Shown: positions 50,963 to 60,884, numbered from the stretch's first letter. The stretch is DNA of 64,000 bases from Geomonas sp. Red32 (GCF_023652955.1 NZ_JAKLOY010000007.1:62001-126000), one strand, 5' to 3'. Notes: a model not told the origin generated them from the letters alone. A program made the numbers and translations.

Positions 50963-52347
50963 TGAAGGAGGGAGTCGTGCAGAAGATCTTGATCGTAGAT
51001 GACAACGAGGATATCAGGCGCCAGCTCAAGTGGGGGCTGGGAAGCGAATACAAGGTGGTGGTGGCCGCCGATGCCCGCGAGGCGTCGGCCATGTTCCGTG
51101 CCGAGCGCCCCGGCGTGGTGCTCCTCGACCTCGGCCTCCCGCCAAGCCCTGACACCTCCGAGGAGGGGTTCCGCTGCCTGGAGGAGATCATGGAGGTCAA
51201 TCCGGCCGCCAAGGTGATCATGCTGACCGGCAACAACGACCGGGAGAACGCCCTGAAGGCGCTCCGGATGGGCGCCTCCGACTTCTATTACAAGCCGCCG
51301 GTCCTGGCCGACCTCAAGGTGATGGTGGCCCGCGCCTTCCACCTGGCAGGGCTCGCGCACGATTCCGCCGGGGACGGCAGTGCGGCCGATGCGGGCGAGC
51401 ATTGGGGGATGGTCGGGAGTTGTCCGGAGATGCAGGCCGTCTTCACGACCATCAACAAGGTCGCCTCCTCCAACGCGCCGGTGCTGATAACCGGGGAGAG
51501 CGGAACCGGCAAAGAGCTGGTGGCCGGGGCGATCCACCAGGCGAGCCTGCGCCGCAAGGGGCCGATGGTCGCCATCAACTGCGGGGCCATTCCCGAAAAC
51601 CTCCTGGAGAGCGAGCTCTTCGGGCACGAGCGGGGAGCGTTCACCGGCGCCCACATCACCGTCCAGGGGAAACTGCAGTATGCCCACCGGGGCACCCTGT
51701 TCCTGGACGAGATCGGCGAGCTTCCGGTCAGCCTCCAGGTGAAGCTCCTTCGCTTCTTGCAGGAGGGGACCATCCAGAGGGTAGGGGGGAGGGAGAACAT
51801 CACCATCGACGCCCGGACCACCTGCGCCACCAACGTCGACATCGACAGGGCCATCGCCGAGGGGCGTTTCCGGGAGGATCTCTACTACCGGATCGGGGTC
51901 ATCAACATCAAGCTTCCCCCCCTGAGGGAGCGGGGCGACGACGTGCTGCTGCTGGCCGAAAACTTCCTGAAGTTCTACGCCAAGGAGAACAAGAAGAAGG
52001 TTTCCCGTTTCTCCGCGACCGCGGGCGCTTTCATGAAGCGCTACCACTGGCCGGGGAACGTCCGCGAGCTAAGAAACCGCGTGCAGCGCGCGGTGATCAT
52101 GTGCGAGGGGGGCGCCGTCTCCCCCTCGGACCTCGGTTGCGACAACGACACCTCCGTGGCCCTGGAGTCCCACCCGGAGCGGCTCTCCCTGCGGGAGGCC
52201 CGGGAACGGATTGAGCGTGAGATGATCATCTCGGCCATGGAGCGCCAGTCGGGGAACATCCTCAAGGCCGCCGAAGAGCTCGGGGTGAGCCGTCCAACCC
52301 TCTACGACATGATGAAGAAGCTCTCCATCAACCACGCCCATCAGTAG
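50959..52347 (+). CDS. prsR: PEP-CTERM-box sigma-54 response regulator PrsR
   Basis: This 462-residue NtrC-type regulator overlaps prsK (ATGA). The receiver domain has phospho-acceptor Asp57 (VVLLDLGLPP). The AAA+ domain has Walker A GESGTGKE (from about residue 179) and GAFTGA (about 226-231), the loop that contacts sigma-54. A Fis-type helix-turn-helix with KAAEELGVSRPTLYDMM is at the C-terminus. It should activate sigma-54 promoters; the two found in this window, at 22060 and 33064, are obvious candidate targets. Confidence 0.94.
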   Translation: MMKEGVVQKILIVDDNEDIRRQLKWGLGSEYKVVVAADAREASAMFRAERPGVVLLDLGLPPSPDTSEEGFRCLEEIMEVNPAAKVIMLTGNNDRENALKALRMGASDFYYKPPVLADLKVMVARAFHLAGLAHDSAGDGSAADAGEHWGMVGSCPEMQAVFTTINKVASSNAPVLITGESGTGKELVAGAIHQASLRRKGPMVAINCGAIPENLLESELFGHERGAFTGAHITVQGKLQYAHRGTLFLDEIGELPVSLQVKLLRFLQEGTIQRVGGRENITIDARTTCATNVDIDRAIAEGRFREDLYYRIGVINIKLPPLRERGDDVLLLAENFLKFYAKENKKKVSRFSATAGAFMKRYHWPGNVRELRNRVQRAVIMCEGGAVSPSDLGCDNDTSVALESHPERLSLREARERIEREMIISAMERQSGNILKAAEELGVSRPTLYDMMKKLSINHAHQ

Positions 52348-52400
52348 GGCTTCCCCTCGTCCCTCATCTGAGCTGCTATCGGGTAAGGATTTAGGACATT

Positions 52401-52446
52401 ACCCTCAACCTTTTAGGCGAGAGGGTGGCCGAAGGCCGGGTGAGGG
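52401..52446. repeat. Palindromic intergenic repeat
   Basis: CCCTCAACC pairs with GGGTGAGGG around an inner GGCC-GAA-GGCC hairpin, between prsR and marC. It resembles the dispersed CCCTC/GAGGG elements common in Geobacter intergenic DNA and could also act as a weak terminator. The rest of 52348-52592 shows nothing else. Confidence 0.45.
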
Positions 52447-52592
52447 AAGGGTAAAGGGGCTAGGGGGCGCATTGGAAGCGAGCGGAGTAGGTGGGCTCCT
52501 TCCTCCCTCCCGGTGGTAGAATAATGAGAGGCGTGATGCCTCCGGACAGGGGACTCACCGCCTGCCGGGTTTCATCCGGGCAAGGAGGTGGC

Positions 52593-53237
52593 ATGGGCGG
52601 TTACTCCGAGCTGCTGGTCGTCTTCGTGGTGCAACTCTTCATCATCGTAGACCCCCTGGCGGGCATCCCGATCTTCCTCGCCATCACCCCCAACAAGAGC
52701 CGGGCCGAGCGCCGTACCACCGCATGGCGGAGTTGCCTCATCGCCTTCGTGGTCATCGTCTTCTTCCTGGTCGCCGGTCCCTACATCCTCAGCTATTTCG
52801 GCATCAAGACCTCCGCGGTCCGTCTCTGCGGCGGCATCCTCCTCTTCCTGATCTCCCTGGAGCTTTTGCACGGCCGCGCGACCGGAACCGGTACCAGCAG
52901 CCGCGAGGAGCGCCTGGCCGAGGAAAAGGAAGACGTATCGGTTACCCCCCTTGCCATCCCGCTTTTGGCCGGTCCCGGTGCCATCGCCACCACCCTCATC
53001 TTCGCCGCCCGGGCTGGGGACCCCGTTTCCATCCTGGTGCTGACAGCCGGGGCCGCCGTCGTCTTCGCCATCACCTTCGTCTTTTTCTTCTGGGCCGACG
53101 AACTGGCCCGCGCCGTTGGTGCCCTCGGAATGCGGATCGTCACCAGGATCGCCGGTCTCCTCCTCGCCTTCATCGCCGCCCAGTACGTCATCGACGGTGC
53201 CCGCGCCGTCTTCACCGGCGAGCTCCCCCTCCGCTGA
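52593..53237 (+). CDS. marC: MarC family integral membrane protein
   Basis: This 214-residue protein has six predicted transmembrane segments. The start at 52593 was chosen for the CAAGGAGG site; the frame opens at 52491. FIIVDPLAGIPIFLAITPN near the N-terminus and PLAIPLLAGPGAIATTLIFA in the middle are the two conserved family motifs. MarC/UPF0056 proteins are listed as possible amino-acid transporters; the function is unproven. Confidence 0.9.
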   Translation: MGGYSELLVVFVVQLFIIVDPLAGIPIFLAITPNKSRAERRTTAWRSCLIAFVVIVFFLVAGPYILSYFGIKTSAVRLCGGILLFLISLELLHGRATGTGTSSREERLAEEKEDVSVTPLAIPLLAGPGAIATTLIFAARAGDPVSILVLTAGAAVVFAITFVFFFWADELARAVGALGMRIVTRIAGLLLAFIAAQYVIDGARAVFTGELPLR

Positions 53238-53314
53238 ATCTATTGCCACCGCGAGCTCGCGGCAGGTCTAGGGGCCGCCGCCGGTTCTCCGGAGAATTCC
53301 GCCGGAAACAGGTT

Positions 53315-53348
53315 CCCCCCTTGTCAAAGGGGGGACAGGGGGGATTTA
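53315..53348. repeat. Third copy of the C-rich palindromic repeat unit
   Basis: CCCCCC-TTGTCAAA-GGGGGG followed by ACAGGGGGGATTTA matches the unit at 2984-3020 in sequence and orientation. It stands alone here, downstream of marC. Confidence 0.65.
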
Positions 53349-53484
53349 CCTCGTACCTTTTTGCCACGAAAAAGGGGACGGCACCTTTTGGTTCCGTCCC
53401 CATCTTCGCGATTTTGCGCCGTTCCTGCCGGGCAATATTTTTTAGTATGGTATAATTATTTAAATTTTACAAAACAAAAAACCC

Positions 53485-53522
53485 GGAAAAGAAAAAGGGG
53501 CTAGCCTTAAAAAGCTAACCCC
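53485..53522 (-). terminator. Rho-independent terminator downstream of tRNA-Cys
   Basis: On the minus strand GGGGTTAGC pairs with GCTAGCCCC around an 8-base loop, followed by TTTTTCTTTT. It ends the slt-pgsA-tRNA transcription direction. Confidence 0.8.
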
Positions 53523-53532
53523 TTGATGTTTC

Positions 53533-53607
53533 TGGAGGCGGCGCCCGGATTTGAACCGGGGAATAAAGGATTTGCAGTCCTTTGCCTTACCACTTGGCCA
53601 CGCCGCC
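53533..53607 (-). tRNA. tRNA-Cys (anticodon GCA)
   Basis: On the minus strand the gene starts GGCGGCG and ends CGCCGCC-T-CCA (CCA encoded). The anticodon loop CTGCAAA is flanked by the stem AAGGA/TCCTT and carries GCA. The T arm GGTTCAAATCC is intact. It lies 63 bp downstream of pgsA in the same direction. Confidence 0.95.
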
Positions 53608-53670
53608 TTAATCAACGAAAGGAGGTGAATGTATATCGTGAATCCTTTTTTTTGTCAATGGGAAATTTTG

Positions 53671-54264
53671 CTAGCGGGCGATGAGCTTCACGAACTTGTT
53701 CAAGTAGTCGACTCCCGACCAGATAGTGATCACTGTTGCTATCCAAAGATAGAACATTCCGACATGGTGCATGTTCACCACGAGGAGAGGATGGTCGATG
53801 GAGAAGAACCAGCGGTAATCGTAATGCAGCAGCAGCCCGATAATGGCCACTAGCTGAAAGATCGTCTTGAACTTGCCGAGGTTGCTCGCGGGGATCACGA
53901 TCCCTTCGGTGGAGGCGATCCCCCTCAAGCCGGTGATGATAATCTCGCGCCCGAGGATGACCAGCACCATCCAGGCCGGAACCCGGTCGTAGGGGAGGAT
54001 CATGATCAGGGCCGCCATCACGATCAGCTTGTCCGCGATCGGGTCGAGGAACTTGCCGAAGACGGTGACGATCTCCATCTTGCGGGCCAGGTAGCCGTCC
54101 AGCCAGTCGGTAACCGAGGCCGCGGCAAAGAGCGCCGCGGCCCAAAAACAGGGGCGGCGGTCCGGGGAGAGCAGCAGCACGCAGAGACCCGGGATGGCCG
54201 CGATTCTCAGCATGGTCAGGAGGTTGGGGATGTTAAGAATGGTCCCGTGGTTGGATTTCTGCAT
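53671..54264 (-). CDS. pgsA: CDP-diacylglycerol-glycerol-3-phosphate 3-phosphatidyltransferase
   Basis: This 197-residue membrane enzyme makes phosphatidylglycerol phosphate. The CDP-alcohol phosphotransferase motif D-x2-D-G-x2-A-R-x8-G-x3-D-x3-D is complete: D53, D56, G57, A60, R61, G70, D74 and D78. NIPNLLTMLRIAAIPGL at the N-terminus is typical of PgsA. It follows the transglycosylase gene by 9 bp, so they share a transcript. Confidence 0.93.
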   Translation of the reverse strand: MQKSNHGTILNIPNLLTMLRIAAIPGLCVLLLSPDRRPCFWAAALFAAASVTDWLDGYLARKMEIVTVFGKFLDPIADKLIVMAALIMILPYDRVPAWMVLVILGREIIITGLRGIASTEGIVIPASNLGKFKTIFQLVAIIGLLLHYDYRWFFSIDHPLLVVNMHHVGMFYLWIATVITIWSGVDYLNKFVKLIAR

Positions 54265-54273
54265 GCAATCCTT

Positions 54274-54879
54274 CTATCGGTAGGTATTCCGGTAGCTCAG
54301 TACCTTCGCCACGTAGTTTCTGGTTTCCTGGAAGGGGGGGATTCCGCCGTACTTGGCCACGTTCCCCAGCCCGGAGTTGTAGGCCGCCAGGGCCAGTGAT
54401 TCGTCCCCCCGGAAGGTGTCCAAAAGAAACCTCAGGTAGCGCACCCCTCCCTGGATGTTGTCGGAAGGATTCAACGTGTCGGCCACCTTAAGTCCCTGGG
54501 CGGTCTTGGGCATCAGTTGCATGAGCCCCTGGGCCCCCTTGGACGAGACTGCGTTCGGGTTGTACCCGGATTCGGCATGGATCACCGCCTTGACCAGCGC
54601 TACGTCCACCCCGTACTTCCTGGAGCAGGCAGCGATGATCGGCTCGAATTCCGCGGGATTCCTCGCATACCCCGAAAGCTTGAAGGCGGTCCGGAGCTTC
54701 TTGTCCTTCTTGATGTCCCGCATGAAAATCTTGAACCGCTTGTCGGTGGGAGCATCGGTGAAATGAAGGGTGCCGTCGGGGTCCTCGTACCGGTAGATGT
54801 CGGCGCGGGCGGAGGCGGGGTGGAGGACTGCCGCAGGGGCCAGCGCCACAAGGGCGAAAAGGATGACGTATCGCTTCAA
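54274..54879 (-). CDS. Secreted lytic transglycosylase with N-terminal DUF4124
   Basis: This 201-residue protein has a signal peptide (to about residue 26), a DUF4124-like segment (DIYRYEDPDGTLHFTDAP) and a C-terminal SLT domain. Glu103 in AVIHAESGYNP is the catalytic acid. SSKGAQGLMQLMPKTAQGL and LALAAYNSGLGNVAKYGG are SLT signatures. It should cleave peptidoglycan glycan strands with anhydro-ring formation. First gene of the pgsA transcript. Confidence 0.92.
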   Translation of the reverse strand: MKRYVILFALVALAPAAVLHPASARADIYRYEDPDGTLHFTDAPTDKRFKIFMRDIKKDKKLRTAFKLSGYARNPAEFEPIIAACSRKYGVDVALVKAVIHAESGYNPNAVSSKGAQGLMQLMPKTAQGLKVADTLNPSDNIQGGVRYLRFLLDTFRGDESLALAAYNSGLGNVAKYGGIPPFQETRNYVAKVLSYRNTYR

Positions 54880-54995
54880 GCGCGTGACCTTCCTTGGCTA
54901 AATGTGGAAAAAAAACGCACTGAAAAGATATAGAACAATAACCATTAGAATTCAAGGCCTAATATATTACCAGATGGCCTAACCTGCCAAAAGGC

Positions 54996-55024
54996 TTGAC
55001 AAAAGTACCCCGGGGGTCAATAAT
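54996..55024 (+). promoter_or_regulatory. Sigma-70 promoter of nadB
   Basis: TTGACA at 54996-55001, a 17 bp spacer containing CCCCGGGGG, and AATAAT at 55019-55024. The nadB ATG follows 57 bp later. Confidence 0.7.
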
Positions 55025-55081
55025 CCGCTGGTTTTCCGGATAGTATTCCCAATTCTAACGCTCCGCCCGGGGGGAACAAAA

Positions 55082-56674
55082 ATGAAGGTGCAAAGTGATT
55101 TTCTGGTGATCGGCAGCGGTATCGCCGGGCTCTCCTTCGCTCTGCAGGCCGCCGCCTATGGCACGGTCGCTGTGGTCACCAAAAAGGACATATCCGAGTC
55201 GGCCACCAACTACGCGCAGGGGGGGATCGCCACCGTCTCCAGCGCCGAGGACTCTTTCGACGCCCACGTCCAGGATACCCTGGTGGCGGGTGCCGGCATC
55301 TGCCATGAAGACGTGGTCCGCATGGTCGTCGAGGAGGGGCCCGGCGTCATCGCGAGCCTCATCGAGTGGGGGGTCCACTTCACCAAGAACGGCGAGGTCT
55401 ACGACCTGACCCGCGAGGGTGGCCACTCCGCCCGCCGCATCCTCCACGCCGAGGACGTCACCGGCCGCGAAATCGAGCGCGCCCTGGTCGAGGTGGTCAA
55501 AGGGCACCCCAACATCACCATCTACGAGAACCATATCGCCATCGACCTGGTCACCGAGGCGAAGGTCAAGAAGACTCCGCAGAGCGTGAACCGCTGCCTG
55601 GGCGCCCACGTGCTCGACAAGCAGACCGGCGCGGTGAAATCCTTCGCCGCCCGCATCACCCTCTTGGCCTCCGGCGGGGCCGGCAAGGTGTACCTGTACA
55701 CCTGCAACCCCGACGTCGCCACCGGCGACGGCGTCGCCATGGCCTACCGCGCCGGCGCCACCATCTCCAACATGGAATTCATGCAGTTCCATCCGACCAC
55801 CCTCTACCATCCCCATGCCCGTTCCTTCCTGATCTCCGAGGCGGTGAGGGGCGAGGGGGCGATCCTCAGGCGCCGCGACGGCACCGCCTTCATGGAGCGC
55901 TACCACCAGTTGAAGGACCTGGCGCCGCGCGACATCGTGGCCCGCGCCATCGACAACGAGATGAAGACCCACGGCGACGACTGCGTCTACCTCGACATCA
56001 CCCACCGCGACGCCTCCTACATCACCAGCCGTTTCCCCAACATCTACCAGACCTGCCTCGAGTTCGGCATCGACATGACCCGCGACATGATCCCGGTCGT
56101 GCCGGCCGCCCACTACCTCTGCGGCGGGGTTGCGGTGGACACCAACGCCGAGACCGACGTGAAGCACCTCTACGCCATCGGCGAGGTCGCCTTCACCGGC
56201 CTGCACGGCGGCAACCGCCTGGCCTCCAACTCGCTCCTCGAGGCCGCCGTCTACGCCGGCCGCGCCTTCAAGCACGCGGTGGAGACCCTGAAGAACGGCG
56301 AGTTCTCCGCCCCGGTCTTCCCCGAGTGGGATGCCGGCACCGCGACCAACTCCGACGAGATGGTGGTGGTCTCCCAGAACTGGGACGAGATCAGGCGCTT
56401 CATGTGGAACTACGTCGGCATCGTCCGCTCCGACAAACGTCTCGCCCGGGCCATGCGCCGCATCGACCTCATCCAGGACGAGATCGAGGAGTACTACTGG
56501 AACTTCATCGTGACCTCCGACTTGATCGAGCTCAGGAACATCGCCACCGTCGCGAAGCTGATCGTCTCCTGCGCGCAGATGCGCAAGGAGTCCCGCGGTC
56601 TCAACTACAACATCGACTACCCGCAGCTGGACGACAACTGGAAGCGTGACACCATCATCAAGAAGCAGTTCTGA
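55082..56674 (+). CDS. nadB: L-aspartate oxidase
   Basis: This 530-residue flavoprotein oxidises L-aspartate to iminoaspartate in NAD synthesis. [14 protein letters not shown] is the FAD dinucleotide-binding loop. [10 protein letters not shown] and [20 protein letters not shown] are NadB/succinate-dehydrogenase family blocks. [13 protein letters not shown], then [20 protein letters not shown], define the C-terminal FAD region. Its own promoter lies at 54996. Chorismate mutase follows 7 bp later. Confidence 0.95.
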   Translation: MKVQSDFLVIGSGIAGLSFALQAAAYGTVAVVTKKDISESATNYAQGGIATVSSAEDSFDAHVQDTLVAGAGICHEDVVRMVVEEGPGVIASLIEWGVHFTKNGEVYDLTREGGHSARRILHAEDVTGREIERALVEVVKGHPNITIYENHIAIDLVTEAKVKKTPQSVNRCLGAHVLDKQTGAVKSFAARITLLASGGAGKVYLYTCNPDVATGDGVAMAYRAGATISNMEFMQFHPTTLYHPHARSFLISEAVRGEGAILRRRDGTAFMERYHQLKDLAPRDIVARAIDNEMKTHGDDCVYLDITHRDASYITSRFPNIYQTCLEFGIDMTRDMIPVVPAAHYLCGGVAVDTNAETDVKHLYAIGEVAFTGLHGGNRLASNSLLEAAVYAGRAFKHAVETLKNGEFSAPVFPEWDAGTATNSDEMVVVSQNWDEIRRFMWNYVGIVRSDKRLARAMRRIDLIQDEIEEYYWNFIVTSDLIELRNIATVAKLIVSCAQMRKESRGLNYNIDYPQLDDNWKRDTIIKKQF

Positions 56675-56681
56675 GGCGCGG

Positions 56682-56957
56682 ATGACCATAGACGAGATCA
56701 GGGAGAACATCGACCGGCTGGACAGCGAGCTGTTGCGGATCTTCAACGAGCGGGCCTCGCTGGCCCTGAGGATCGGTGAGCTCAAGAAGGGGCTGGGGCT
56801 CCCGGTCTACGATCCCGCCCGCGAGAAGCGGATCTTCAACCGGATGACCCAGGAAAACCCGGGGCCGCTCGACGACGACGCCATCGTCCGTCTCTTCGAG
56901 AGGGTGGTCGACGAATCCCGCCGTCTGGAGAGGATCATGACCGCCGGTGAGCACTAG
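56682..56957 (+). CDS. Chorismate mutase, AroQ type
   Basis: This 91-residue all-helical enzyme starts at ATG 56682. IRENIDRLDSELLRIFNERA and the following SLALRIGELKKG are the AroQ first helix with its catalytic Arg and Lys. REKRIFNRMTQENPGPLDD continues the pattern. It converts chorismate to prephenate for Phe and Tyr. It is free-standing, not fused to prephenate dehydratase, and lies in one run with nadB. Confidence 0.92.
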   Translation: MTIDEIRENIDRLDSELLRIFNERASLALRIGELKKGLGLPVYDPAREKRIFNRMTQENPGPLDDDAIVRLFERVVDESRRLERIMTAGEH

Positions 56958-57099
56958 GCGGCGCCGTATGGTATCACCCCCTTTCGACAAACAAAACCTA
57001 ATCAAGATGACCGCAGGGAGTCAGGCAACGAGGCCGGCCGGGGCCATGCCCTCGCCGGCTTTGCCGTATCTGCCCCCTGCATTTCCAAAGGAGTGAATC

Positions 57100-57309
57100 G
57101 TGCTGATAGTGATGCGCAAGGGAGCGGACACCGAAGCTCAGGAGAAGATCAAGGCTTATCTCATCGAACGCGGGTATGACATTCATCAGTCTACCGGCGC
57201 CAACCGGGTCATCATCGGTGTCATCGGCGACACGGAGAACCTGCCTGAGGCCGACATCCAGGCGTTCCCGGGTGTGCTCCAGGTGGTAAGGATCGCCAAG
57301 GAAGAATAA
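57100..57309 (+). CDS. Free-standing DAHP-synthase ferredoxin-like domain protein
   Basis: This 69-residue protein starts at GTG 57100 behind AAAGGAG. LIVMRKGADTEAQEKIKAYL, GYDIHQSTGANRVIIGVIGD and FPGVLQVVRI closely follow the N-terminal ferredoxin-like regulatory domain of class I-beta DAHP synthases. In those enzymes the (beta/alpha)8 catalytic domain comes next; here the frame stops and glnD begins on the next base. It may regulate a DAHP synthase or the neighbouring chorismate mutase in trans. It is intact, not a remnant with a broken frame. Confidence 0.8.
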   Translation: MLIVMRKGADTEAQEKIKAYLIERGYDIHQSTGANRVIIGVIGDTENLPEADIQAFPGVLQVVRIAKEE

Positions 57310-60003
57310 ATGCGCCGTCTGAACATAAAAGGATACCTCCCCCAGTCGCTCATGGGGGCGTCCCACACTTTCGAGGATAAACGGGGCTCCTACCTGGCCG
57401 CCGCCCGTGAATTTCTGGAGCATTTCCGGGAGGAGTCCAAGCGCGAGCACCGGGAGGGGGAGAGCGGCAAGGACGTGGTGGAATCCATCACCGCCATGAC
57501 CGACGACCTCGTCACCACCCTCTTCACCGCCCTTTCCGACGACCTGCACATCGGGAAGGTGGGGGAGCTCGCCCTGGTGGCGGTGGGGGGCTATGGCCGC
57601 AGGGAATTGAACCCCTACTCCGACCTCGACCTGATGTTCCTTTATTCCGGCAAGGACGTCAAAAGGGTGGAGGAGATCGCCAACCGCCTGCTGTACTTCC
57701 TGTGGGACCTGAGGCTGGATGTCGGCTACTCGGTGAGAAACCTCACCGACTGCGTCGAGATGGCCAACAACGACACCACGGTGAAGACCGCCCTCTTGGA
57801 CGCACGTCTTTTAACCGGGAGCCAGCCGCTTTTCGCCGAGCTGAAGAAGGTCATGGTGAGCCAGGTGCTCGCCAAGAGAAGCGATGCCTTCATCACGGAG
57901 AAGGTCGAGGAGCTCAAGAAAAGGCGGGAGAAGTACGGCTCCAGCGTCTACATCCTGGAACCCAACCTGAAGGAAGGGGAGGGGTGCCTGCGCGACCTCC
58001 ACTCCGCCATGTGGATCGCCAAGATCAAGTACAAGGTGGACGAGCCGCGCGAGCTGATCACCAAAGGGGTCCTTTCCGAGGAGGAGCTGAAGGTCTACTA
58101 CGACTCGCTTAGCTACATCTGGCGGATCCGCAACGAGCTCCACTACGCGGCCGGCAGGAAGAACGACCAGCTCACCTTCGATAACCAGATCTCCGTGGCC
58201 CGCTTCTTCGGCTACCATGACAAGGATAAGACGCTGGCGGTCGAGCAGTTCATGCAGGACTTCTACCTGCACGCCAACCACGTCGAGCATTTCTGCTCCC
58301 TTTTGATCACCAAGTGCAGCCGGCGCGAAGACAGCAAGAGCAAGATCCTCGGCTACTTCACCCGCCGTCCGGTGGGAGACGGGTTCTACGTGATGCGGGG
58401 CGAGCTGGTGGTGCCTGACGAATCGGTCATCGAGAAGGACCCCGTCCGGCTCGTCAAGATATTCGAGTACGCCCAGAAGCACGGGGTGAACCTCAACATC
58501 AACACCAAGCGGCTGATCCGCGAGAATCTCGACCTCGTCAACGACAAGGTCCGCCGCTCGAAAGAGGCCAATGCCTCCTTCGTCAACATCCTGCAGTCCG
58601 AGAAGCTGGTGGCCGAGACCCTCCAGCAGATGCATCACCTCGGCTTTTTGAACCGGTTCATCCCCGAGTTCGAGAGGATCTACTGCAAGGTCCAGCACGA
58701 CGTCTACCATATCTACACGGTCGACACCCACACCCTCTTCGCCGTCGAGGAGATCACCAAGCTGTGGCGGGGGGATCACCGGGACGACCTTCCGCTCCTG
58801 ACCCAGCTCTCCCTGGAGATCGACAAGCGCTACCTGCTCCTTCTGGCCGTCATGCTGCACGACATCGGGAAGGGGTCCGGGGGCGGCCACGCCGAGATCG
58901 GCGCCGAGCTTTCCAAGACCATCGCCCGCCGGCTGGGGCTCATCAAAGAGGACAGCGAGAGGCTGCAGTTCCTGGTCCGCCACCACCTCCTCATGGCCCA
59001 CATCGCCCAGCGCCGCGACCTGCACGACGAGCGGATGATCATCCAGTTCGCCCGCCAGATGGAGAAGAGCGAGAATCTGAAGATGCTCTACCTCCTGACC
59101 TACGCCGACATCAAGGCGGTGGGGCCCGACGTCTGGACCGAGTGGAAGGCGCTGTTGCTCCAGGAGCTCTACGAGAAGGCCTTCGCCGTGCTCGAGCGGG
59201 GCGACTTCAAGCTGGAGGCCTCCGGCGACCGGGTGAAGCGGGTGAAGCGGGCGGTCTTCGACCTTCTGGCCGACGATTTCCCGCACCAGCTCATCAAGGA
59301 CGAGCTGCAGTCGCTCTCCACCCGTCATCTCCTCTCCTACAAGCCGGACATCATTGCCGGGCATCTGCGGATCCTGCTGACCCTGCGCGGCGAGCAGCTC
59401 TTGCAGGTCAAGATTGCCCACGAGGTCTCCAGCGGGTACACGACCTGCACGGTCTGCACCTACGACGTCCCGGGCCTCTTCTCGATGATCACCGGGGTGA
59501 TGGCCGCCAACGGCATGAACATCCTCGGGGCGCAGATCCACACCAACACCAACGAAAAGGTACTGGACATCCTCCAGGTCAACTCTCCGCAGGGATTCGT
59601 CATCACCGAGGAGAGCCGCTGGGCGCGCTTCGAATCCGACCTGACCCAGGTACTGCAGGGGAATGTGCGGGTGGGGGCGCTGGTCGCCAAACGCCACCGG
59701 CCGAGCATCCTCACCGGGAAGGCCAAGCCGACCCAGCCGGCCCGGGTGGAGATCGACAACGAGGTATCGACCGACTACTCGGTCATCGACATCTACGCCC
59801 ACGACAAGGTGGGCCTCCTCTACAACATCACCAGTACCCTGACCCGGTTGGGGCTCTACATCGGCGTCTCCAAGATCTCCACCAAGGTCGACCAGGTTGC
59901 CGACACCTTCTACGTCAAGGACATCTTCGGGCAGAAGATCACCGATCCGGGCAAGCTCGAGGAGATCCGCCGCGAGCTTTTAGCCGCCATCGACAAGGAC
60001 TAG
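57310..60003 (+). CDS. glnD: [Protein-PII] uridylyltransferase / uridylyl-removing enzyme
   Basis: This 897-residue nitrogen sensor starts directly after the previous stop. GGYGRRELNPYSDLDLMFLY near residue 95 is the nucleotidyltransferase site. LHDIGKGSGGGHAEIG near residue 515 is the HD phosphohydrolase site that removes UMP. Two ACT domains begin near residues 710 and 820 and would bind glutamine. It modifies PII according to nitrogen status. It overlaps the xerD start by one base. Confidence 0.95.
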   Translation: MRRLNIKGYLPQSLMGASHTFEDKRGSYLAAAREFLEHFREESKREHREGESGKDVVESITAMTDDLVTTLFTALSDDLHIGKVGELALVAVGGYGRRELNPYSDLDLMFLYSGKDVKRVEEIANRLLYFLWDLRLDVGYSVRNLTDCVEMANNDTTVKTALLDARLLTGSQPLFAELKKVMVSQVLAKRSDAFITEKVEELKKRREKYGSSVYILEPNLKEGEGCLRDLHSAMWIAKIKYKVDEPRELITKGVLSEEELKVYYDSLSYIWRIRNELHYAAGRKNDQLTFDNQISVARFFGYHDKDKTLAVEQFMQDFYLHANHVEHFCSLLITKCSRREDSKSKILGYFTRRPVGDGFYVMRGELVVPDESVIEKDPVRLVKIFEYAQKHGVNLNINTKRLIRENLDLVNDKVRRSKEANASFVNILQSEKLVAETLQQMHHLGFLNRFIPEFERIYCKVQHDVYHIYTVDTHTLFAVEEITKLWRGDHRDDLPLLTQLSLEIDKRYLLLLAVMLHDIGKGSGGGHAEIGAELSKTIARRLGLIKEDSERLQFLVRHHLLMAHIAQRRDLHDERMIIQFARQMEKSENLKMLYLLTYADIKAVGPDVWTEWKALLLQELYEKAFAVLERGDFKLEASGDRVKRVKRAVFDLLADDFPHQLIKDELQSLSTRHLLSYKPDIIAGHLRILLTLRGEQLLQVKIAHEVSSGYTTCTVCTYDVPGLFSMITGVMAANGMNILGAQIHTNTNEKVLDILQVNSPQGFVITEESRWARFESDLTQVLQGNVRVGALVAKRHRPSILTGKAKPTQPARVEIDNEVSTDYSVIDIYAHDKVGLLYNITSTLTRLGLYIGVSKISTKVDQVADTFYVKDIFGQKITDPGKLEEIRRELLAAIDKD

Positions 60004-60884
60004 TGGACTCTTTTGTCGACCTCTTTCTAAGTTACCTCCTGGTTGAGAAGGGGGCCGCCGCCAACACGGTGGCCTCCTACGGCCGGGACCTGGCCCGCTA
60101 CCTCCGCTTTCTGGGGGAGGGGAAGGGGCCCGGCGGTGTCACCCCCACCGATATCGCCTCCTACCTCGCCCGCCTGAATGACGAGGGAATCGCCCCCCGC
60201 AGCCGTGCCCGCGCGCTCTCCGCCCTCCGGATGTTCCACCGCTTTCTGGTCACCGAAGGGTACTGCGATACCAATCCGACCTCCATCATCGAGGCCCCGA
60301 AGGGGGTACACAAGCTCCCCATCGTGCTGAGCGGCCGGGAGGTGGAGGCGCTCCTCTCTTCGCCTTTGGATACGGGCGCGGGGGAGTTGCGGGACAAGGC
60401 GATGCTGGAGCTTCTCTACGCGACAGGGCTCAGGGTCTCCGAGCTGGTGGGGTTGAAACTCTCCGAGGTGAACCTCTCGGCCGGATACCTCATGACCATC
60501 GGCAAGGGTGACAAGGAGAGACTGGTTCCCCTGGGGGAAAGCGCCTGCCGGGCGGTCAGCCGTTATCTCGTGGAGGCGCGCGAAGATCTCCTGAAGGAGG
60601 GGGCATCGACGCTTTTGTTTCTGACCCGGCTGGGCGACGGGATGACCCGGCAGTCCTTCTGGAACATCATCAAGAAGAGGGCGCTGCAGGCCGGTATCCT
60701 AAAGAACATCTCCCCCCATACCTTGCGGCACTCGTTCGCCACCCATCTTCTGGAAAACGGAGCCGACCTGAGAAGCGTGCAGATCATGTTAGGGCACGCC
60801 GACCTCTCCTCGACCCAGATTTACACCCATGTGACCCGCGAAAGGCTGAAGCGCCTCCACGCCGATTTCCATCCGCGCGGATGA
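60003..60884 (+). CDS. xerD: Tyrosine recombinase XerD/XerC
   Basis: This 293-residue site-specific recombinase starts with GTG at 60003 inside the glnD stop. An N-terminal SAM-like domain (to about 110) is followed by the catalytic domain. It has Arg in ATGLRVSELVGL, Lys in GKGDKERLVPL, HTLRHSFATHLLENGADLRS, LGHADLSSTQ and Tyr274 in QIYTHV. It resolves chromosome dimers at dif. The XerD choice over XerC rests on overall look and is less certain than the family. Confidence 0.9.
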   Translation: MDSFVDLFLSYLLVEKGAAANTVASYGRDLARYLRFLGEGKGPGGVTPTDIASYLARLNDEGIAPRSRARALSALRMFHRFLVTEGYCDTNPTSIIEAPKGVHKLPIVLSGREVEALLSSPLDTGAGELRDKAMLELLYATGLRVSELVGLKLSEVNLSAGYLMTIGKGDKERLVPLGESACRAVSRYLVEAREDLLKEGASTLLFLTRLGDGMTRQSFWNIIKKRALQAGILKNISPHTLRHSFATHLLENGADLRSVQIMLGHADLSSTQIYTHVTRERLKRLHADFHPRG

